64,000 bases of DNA from Lumnitzera littorea. Taxonomy: Eukaryota > Streptophyta > Magnoliopsida > Myrtales > Combretaceae. Of this stretch, positions 59,018-64,000 are shown piece after piece. Each line of letters starts with the position of its first letter. The first letter of the stretch is position 1. Both the position numbers and the translations under genes were made by a program. Under the pieces are notes generated by a model that did not search any database, was not told the origin of the DNA, and was given only the letters and a program-made list of their open reading frames with translations. The DNA is taken from positions 40,432,149-40,496,148 of the forward strand of contig JAMXBB010000009.1 of the NCBI GenBank assembly GCA_024138015.1, written 5' to 3'.

Positions 59018-60187
59018 TGATAATTTTAATGGCTTTGATACTTATTTGAGGAAATTGTTGATTTCAAGGTATGGAAGGGCTATTGAAGTAAAAAGAGTAA
59101 AGATTGTCTAAGAATTATACAAGATTTGAGAAGATATTCACTCATTTGAAAAAGAAATCAAAGGTAGCAACTTACAAAAGGATTTTACTAAAGATCAATG
59201 CTTCAAAAGTAGCAAGTTAGAGATCACAGCCATGCTCTTCGGTGTAATCTTCTCATCAAACAATCATGAAAAATTCTAAGTTTTGGTTGAACAAAGAAGC
59301 ACGCCTGGAGATCACATTGTGATCCTAGGAAATGATCATGCCATTCCATTTAAAAATTGTCAAATTTGAGTTATTTTCATCAATTTCTGTAAATAGGAAG
59401 TCAAATGCTTAAAAGAATAGAAAGAAGTTATTATTGCTGGAAGTTGTTTTAGGGTTTTCTTTAGTTTTCTGTAGAGCTTTGTCTCTTTTGTAATTTTGTT
59501 TCTTTAACATGGTTATACAATAAAGTTTTTGATATCTAAACTAGTGAATTCTCTATTTCTTATTTATTTAATAATGTATGGCTAATTGATTAGGTTATTA
59601 TTTCTAGAGTTTCAATCCTAATTATATGATATTGTGCATTGAGGTTGCGATATCGAATATATGATTAGATCTAGCATGATTGAAGAAAATTTATGTAATC
59701 TTAGCTATAAGTTATAGAATTCTTTCAAAAATTTTACAGTATTTGTGAAAGGAATTCATATTTTTAATGCATCTTAACCTATTTTATTATAGAAGTGATT
59801 TAGGTAAAATAGAGTTAGGGTTAAGAGTTAATAAGTGAAGCAATTCCTATTAACTTAATAAAAGGAATTCCACAATTAATGAGATTAAGGAACAAGCTAG
59901 ATATCTTTCAGAATATTACATGTTAGTCTTTTAATGAAACACTATCTAGATATCTATTTAATTAATTTAGAGTTTCCTTACTTTGTTATTTCTTTAATCA
60001 ATTTATATTCAATTTTACTTTCTCTTTAATTGTTAGTCTCTAATTAGTTTAGGTAGCAATTGAATTTCTAATTTTCTCAATAGAATAATAGAGTAAGACT
60101 AAGTAGTGTATGTAGCCTTCGAGGGATCGACAACTTAGACTATACTAGTCCATTATATTATAACTTAATCGGATACACTTGCCTTCA
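59018..60187 (+). mobile_element. Athila-type LTR
   Basis: Starts TGATAATTTTAATGGC and ends ACACTTGCCTTCA. Its last 100 bp (CTTCGAGGGATCGACAACTT, CATTATATTATAACTTAATC) match the end of the Athila LTR at 14840-14913. No matching second LTR and no clear primer site follow, so it may be a solo LTR or part of a truncated element. Confidence 0.6.
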
Positions 60188-60204
60188 ATAAATAAACTAC
60201 CCAA

Positions 60205-60383
60205 ATGAGGAGAAGCAATGATGGTTATGCAAAGTGAGTTATTCAACGAAGAAGGAATGATCAGGATAATGGTAACAATATAAACAATAGAGCCTCCCCT
60301 GCAATGATGTTATTAACACTATTTTTTTATAGTCTACCTAGTATAGGTATCATGGGACAAGAGTTTGCTTTCCCTTTGAGTGC
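60205..60383 (+). pseudogene. Possible gag start, truncated by E3
   Basis: From ATG 60205: MRRSNDGYAK, TGA, VIQRRRNDQDNGNNINNRAS, a basic, Asn-rich start as in some plant LTR-element gags, 18 bp after the LTR. It is cut off where the E3 3' LTR begins. Function cannot be assigned. Confidence 0.35.
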
Positions 60384-61334
60384 TGATGTAACTATGAGCT
60401 CAGTAATCACTAGGGCATACCACATGGAGTAGTAACCATGTGGGTCTTTCAAGATATCAAAGAAAATGAAATGGAGAAGTCGATAAATATAATACCTTCC
60501 ATGAAGCTACTTAGAGGATATCACACACCAACGAACACAACATGATTTAAAACTTCGTTTGATATGACTCACAAGCTAATGCTAAGGTTCACTCACTAGT
60601 AACCTCAAGCTATTCAGCAAGATTAGATAAGAGTGTAGGAAATATACTCAAAAAAGAAGTATCTCATAAGAACAAGTATATTCAATATCTATAATGGTGT
60701 AATAATGAATATGGCTATAGTAAAAGGATTATTTATAGTAAGTCTTTTAAGGAAACAATACAAGTAAGGAAAATTACATAAAAGACAATGAAGAAAGAGA
60801 CTCTTAGTGTATATGAAAAGGGTAAATAAGATAAATAATGAAAAGGAGAGTACAAATGTTAGAAAAGTAATGGACAAGTGGTAGCCTATCAATAGGTTCA
60901 TATTAGGGAAATCTTGGGGCATAGTAGCTGAGTTGTATGGACGTTGTGGCTGCTATTAACAAATGGTACTTAGAATTGTCGAGAAGAATAAAGGCCGCTA
61001 CTATTTGGTAGGCTAAATGAGTAGAGCTTGGCATGTAGGGTACTCGGCCTCATCACTCGAAAAATCAACCTCAGCAAATGTCATATCTACAAATTGGCAG
61101 AGTAAAGCTTGATGTGCAGTCACATCAACCTCAACACTAGGCAAGTTGGTGACTGGGTAAGGTTCATGCAAAGATAAAGTGTGTTTGAGCTGGGACTTCA
61201 AAGAGTTAGCCCACAATCCTTCCATATACTAGTGCTCATCCTTGGTAGGCTAATGAAAGATAATTCTTCTAGCAAAAGATTATAAACCTTAGAGATGTGC
61301 ACAAGTAAGGGGTCTGGAGATCAACAATCCATCA
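60384..61334 (-). mobile_element. 3' LTR of E3
   Basis: Minus strand begins TGATGGATTGTTGATCTCC at 61334 and ends GTTACATCA at 60384. Contains the VGCG-type GTTGAGGTTGATGTGACTGC block shared with E1 at 5455-5480. ORFs 60689-60922 and 61013-61225 lie in it and are not genes. Confidence 0.8.
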
Positions 61335-62450
61335 ATTCCCTAAGGTTGTTAAAGATTTACCCTCAAATCTTGGTCTTCTTCTTCTTCAAGCACAAAAGGT
61401 GTTAGGTTAATGATGTTGCAAGTAAGAGATACTCCGTATCCTTTGAGTAACTCAAGCTCATGGGCATTATCATTGATACGGCAAAGGATCTTAAAAGGTC
61501 CATCCGACCCGGGAGATAACTTATTTATCTTATTTCCTAAAAATCATTCTTTATTGAGGTGGATCCAGACAAGGTCTCTTGAGTTATAAATGACTCATCA
61601 TCTTCCTCAACTCCCCTATTCTCTCTTTCAGGCTATAGTCTTAGTTAGTTGCTCAGCAACCTTCTAATGCATTTTTTGAAACTCCCCGGCACGCTTCAAA
61701 CCTGATTGACTTTCTCCTTAGGTGGTTGGGCTAATAACCATATCCAAGAGTAAGTTTAAGTTAAGTCCATAGATGACCTCAAAAGGTAACCTTCCCACTA
61801 AGCTATGAGTGGAGCAATTGTAAGCCAACTCAATTATGGACAGGCATAGATCCTAATCATATAGATTCTTTCCAATAATAACTCCAAGGAGGTTACCTAC
61901 TATTCTGTTTACAACTTCTGTCTAGTTGCCTCTCTATAGGTGGCAAGAAGTACTGAACATAAGCCTAGTGCCAAGCTTCTTTCACAAGCTTCTCCAAAAG
62001 AAGCTTGTGAACTTCAAATTGCAGTCAAACACAATACTCTTTGGTACTTGATGCAGCCGTACGATCTCCAACAAGAAGAGGTTAGCAACAAATAAAGCAT
62101 CATTAGTTTTGTAGTAGAGAATAAAGTAGCTCATCTTGCTAAACTGATTGACCACCACCATAATAGAATTATGTCTTCGTGGTGTTCAAGGTAGGCCAAG
62201 CATGAAATCCATGCTTAGATCGGATGGTGGTAATTCAAGTATAAGTAGAGGTGTATATTCTCCATATGGCTCCTTCCTTCCCTTAGCAACTCAGCCATTC
62301 TCTTCTCACCAATGTGGCTGGCTAAGTAATTTCCTAACAGACCCATTCAGCACAAAAATTTGTTTCTCCTTCATTGAAGACCCTTAGCTCAAATAAAACC
62401 CATCTATTATTCCTCCTATGTTGCCTTTGGCTACTAAGGGTCTAAAATAC
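61335..62450 (-). pseudogene. E3 integrase, broken
   Basis: Minus-strand reading: KGRKEPYGEYTPLLILELPP (about 62295), DLSMDFMLGLP (62222-62190, first Asp), SIMVVVNQFSKMSYFI, then ANLFLLEIVRLHQVPKSIV and DCNLKFTSFFWRSL (second Asp position; the usual SDRD reads FDCN here). It continues with EVVNRIVGNLLGVIIGKNLY, IIELAYNCSTHSLVGRLPFE and VIYGLNLNLLLDMVI. The C-terminal end GPFKILCRINDNAHELELLK (61502) and EEEEDQDLRVNL follow before the polypurine tract. Stops include TAG and TGA. The plus-strand ORF 62148-62387 is a shadow. Confidence 0.85.
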
Positions 62451-63013
62451 AAATTATATTCATATTGATTAGGTAGTATACTAAATCCAAGTATCCTAGC
62501 TTTCAATACTATAATAAGAACATGTTAACGAGAAAGTGCATCATTCACAGTATCAATACTCCCCTTCTTGTATTTGATAACATAGTAGAAGGTTTCTAAG
62601 TATTCAACCCACTTAGAATGGCGTTGAGAAAGTTATTGTCCTCTAAGATGTTTAAGTAATTCATGGTCCATATAGATGATGAACTCTCTCAGTAATAAGC
62701 AGTGTTGCCAGTTCTGAAGTGCTCAGACAAGGGTATAGAACACCCTGTTATACACTAAGTAATTCGGTGTGGCACCTTGGAGTTTCTCATTGAAGTATGC
62801 AATTAGTCAGTGCTCCTACATAAGAACAGCTCCAATGCTAACTCTAGATGTGTTACATTCTAATTTAAAAACTTTCTCCAAGTCAAGTAAGATAAGTACT
62901 AGGCTAGAAGTTAAACTAGACTTAACCTCATCAAAGCTTTTCTAAGCTTTCTCAAACTATTTGAATTTAAAGTTTCTCCCGATCAGCTCAATTGGTAGGG
63001 CGACGATGGAACT
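62451..63013 (-). pseudogene. E3 RT end and RNase H, broken
   Basis: Minus-strand reading starts at the insertion site with SSIVALPIELIGRNFKFK (RT to RNase H link). It continues SFDEVKSSLTSSLVLILLDL, LECNTSRVSIGAVLM, AYFNEKLQGATPNYLVY, REFIIYMDHELLKHL and RHSKWVEYLETFYYVIKYKK, then GSIDTVNDALSR. Motif order equals E1 at 9180-9700. Stops replace Trp and Gln codons. Confidence 0.85.
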
Positions 63014-64000
63014 TAATGGATTGCTGACCTCTAGCCATCTTACCCATGCATACTTCTAAGACCTTTAGTCTCACATCAAATGAATTCTCTAACATCGGCC
63101 TGCTAAAGACGAAACATAGTATACAAAAAAATAGTTGGCAAACTGATGGGAATTAGGCTGCCAGACCCTTGACCCGCAGCTGAGTCCAAAGACTAGAGGG
63201 ACTAGCTCAACGAATACTTCTGTTCCAACCGACCCCTACGGAAGCTGAGTACTTCCTTACTGAGTCACCCTTTATGTTAAGCCGTATGATCCCCCATCTT
63301 TCTGTAGTATGCCAAATTAATGATTACCCTCTCGCACCCGAGCCAACTAATTACTCGACATCTTCCTTGCCGAGAAAGAGAGACTCCGGACTGATGAAGC
63401 CATCCCTACTTAGACAAACCAGCTGTCTGTACTTTTTATCCGCATCTTCTAACAACCTTGCCAATGTAGCATCACCACGTATACAGTATCATGTCTAGAA
63501 TCCATTGCACCAATGATTGTTTTTCTTGTATATTCATTTTTACTCTTTTGTATCCTGATCTTTACTTTCTTAGGAAATTCCCTTTTGTCTTTTCCTTTTT
63601 AGGTAGGTTACCTTAACTTATGGGTATAAATACCCTTGTACTTATAACTGTGAGGACATTAGATCCTTTTTAATACACTTTTGAGTACTTTTCTTCCTTT
63701 CGTAAACACTGTTTGTTTACTCTCAACAACACTCTTATCCTTTCCCTTAAGCAAGGTTAAGTGGCAAGTAACCTCACTGGACCAATTCGTATGTCATATC
63801 GAATTGTGCCGTAAGTCCTCGGAAGTTCCATTGGTGCGTCATATCCTTTAGAGCTATTCATGGGTTTTGCTTACTGTTTCATTCTTCTTTTGGCCCTTTT
63901 GTACTTTCCCCATTAATCCTTTTTCGAGTTTTCTGTAAGCTTGGGCCCATCCAGTGATTAACTTTGTCTATTCTTAGTCACAATTCCTACTATCTTGGTA
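63014..64000 (+). mobile_element. LTR of gypsy element E4 (runs off the window)
   Basis: Begins TAATGGATTGCTGACC, one transition from the E3 LTR start TGATGGATTG, and continues CTAAGACCTTTAGTCTCACA and AAACATAGTATACAAAA as in E1 at 5280-5350. TATA box GGTATAAATACCC at about 63621-63633. It inserted into the RT/RNase H link of E3; GAACT (63009-63013) would be the left copy of its target duplication. The ORF 63274-63498 is a chance reading. Confidence 0.7.

Larger units (their letters stand above)
60384..63013 (-). mobile_element. Gypsy element E3, 3' half
   Basis: Minus-strand order: RNase H (63013-62450), integrase (62450-61335), 3' LTR (61334-60384). Closely related to E1 in LTR and pol. 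The 5' half lies beyond the E4 insertion and outside the window. Confidence 0.85.

Noticed and set aside
62981..63003. tRNA-like A box (CAGCTCAATTGGTAGGGCG)
   Set aside because: No B box or cloverleaf follows, and the minus strand is E3 pol coding sequence (VALPIELIG), which explains the match.

Overview
The window looks like heterochromatic, AT-rich DNA from a flowering plant. It is built almost entirely from decayed, nested LTR retrotransposons (Athila, Ty3/gypsy pol elements, a Tat-like gag), one LINE, one small TRIM-like element and an endogenous caulimovirid (plant pararetrovirus). I find no convincing host gene. Most in-frame stops in the elements are TAG, TGA or TAA where CAG, CGA, TGG or CAA is expected. 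That fits long-term methylation followed by C-to-T decay. The species cannot be named from the sequence.

Layout. 1-5160: the 3' part of a minus-strand Athila-like element (3' LTR, UTR, ATHILA ORF-1 remnant). 5160-34285: a minus-strand gypsy element (called E2) whose protease is split by two plus-strand insertions. These are a gypsy element E1 (5237-11298) and a 20.3 kb Athila element (11409-31664, target duplication ATAGT). The Athila carries a solo LTR inside its own 5' LTR (11688-14063, duplication CCTAA). It has lost RT, RNase H and integrase. It was also invaded at a TA repeat by a 10.7 kb pararetrovirus block (17326-28028). 34325-37153: 5'-truncated L1-type LINE with target duplication. 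38683-40104: complete TRIM-like element. 40105-46960: unassigned sequence with a 1 kb tandem duplication. 46960-56308: minus-strand LTR element E5 with about 2 kb LTRs, one of them holding a 3.3 kb LTR-like insertion. 57590-60383: Tat-type gag remnant, Athila-type LTR and a scrap of gag. 60384-64000: minus-strand gypsy E3, interrupted by the LTR of a fourth element, E4.

The most interesting part is the pararetrovirus. It holds one unit-length genome between two tRNA-Met primer sites 8552 bp apart, in the order movement protein, coat protein, protease, RT/RNase H, then a second overlapping ORF, promoter, poly(A) signal and leader. This order and the second ORF fit the florendovirus/petuvirus type. 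The unit is preceded by a diverged partial coat-protein copy and followed by two inverted fragments. All large ORFs are broken. Three very short leader ORFs (47, 51 and 31 codons) are open and resemble one another, so they look like a tandem family of small leader proteins.
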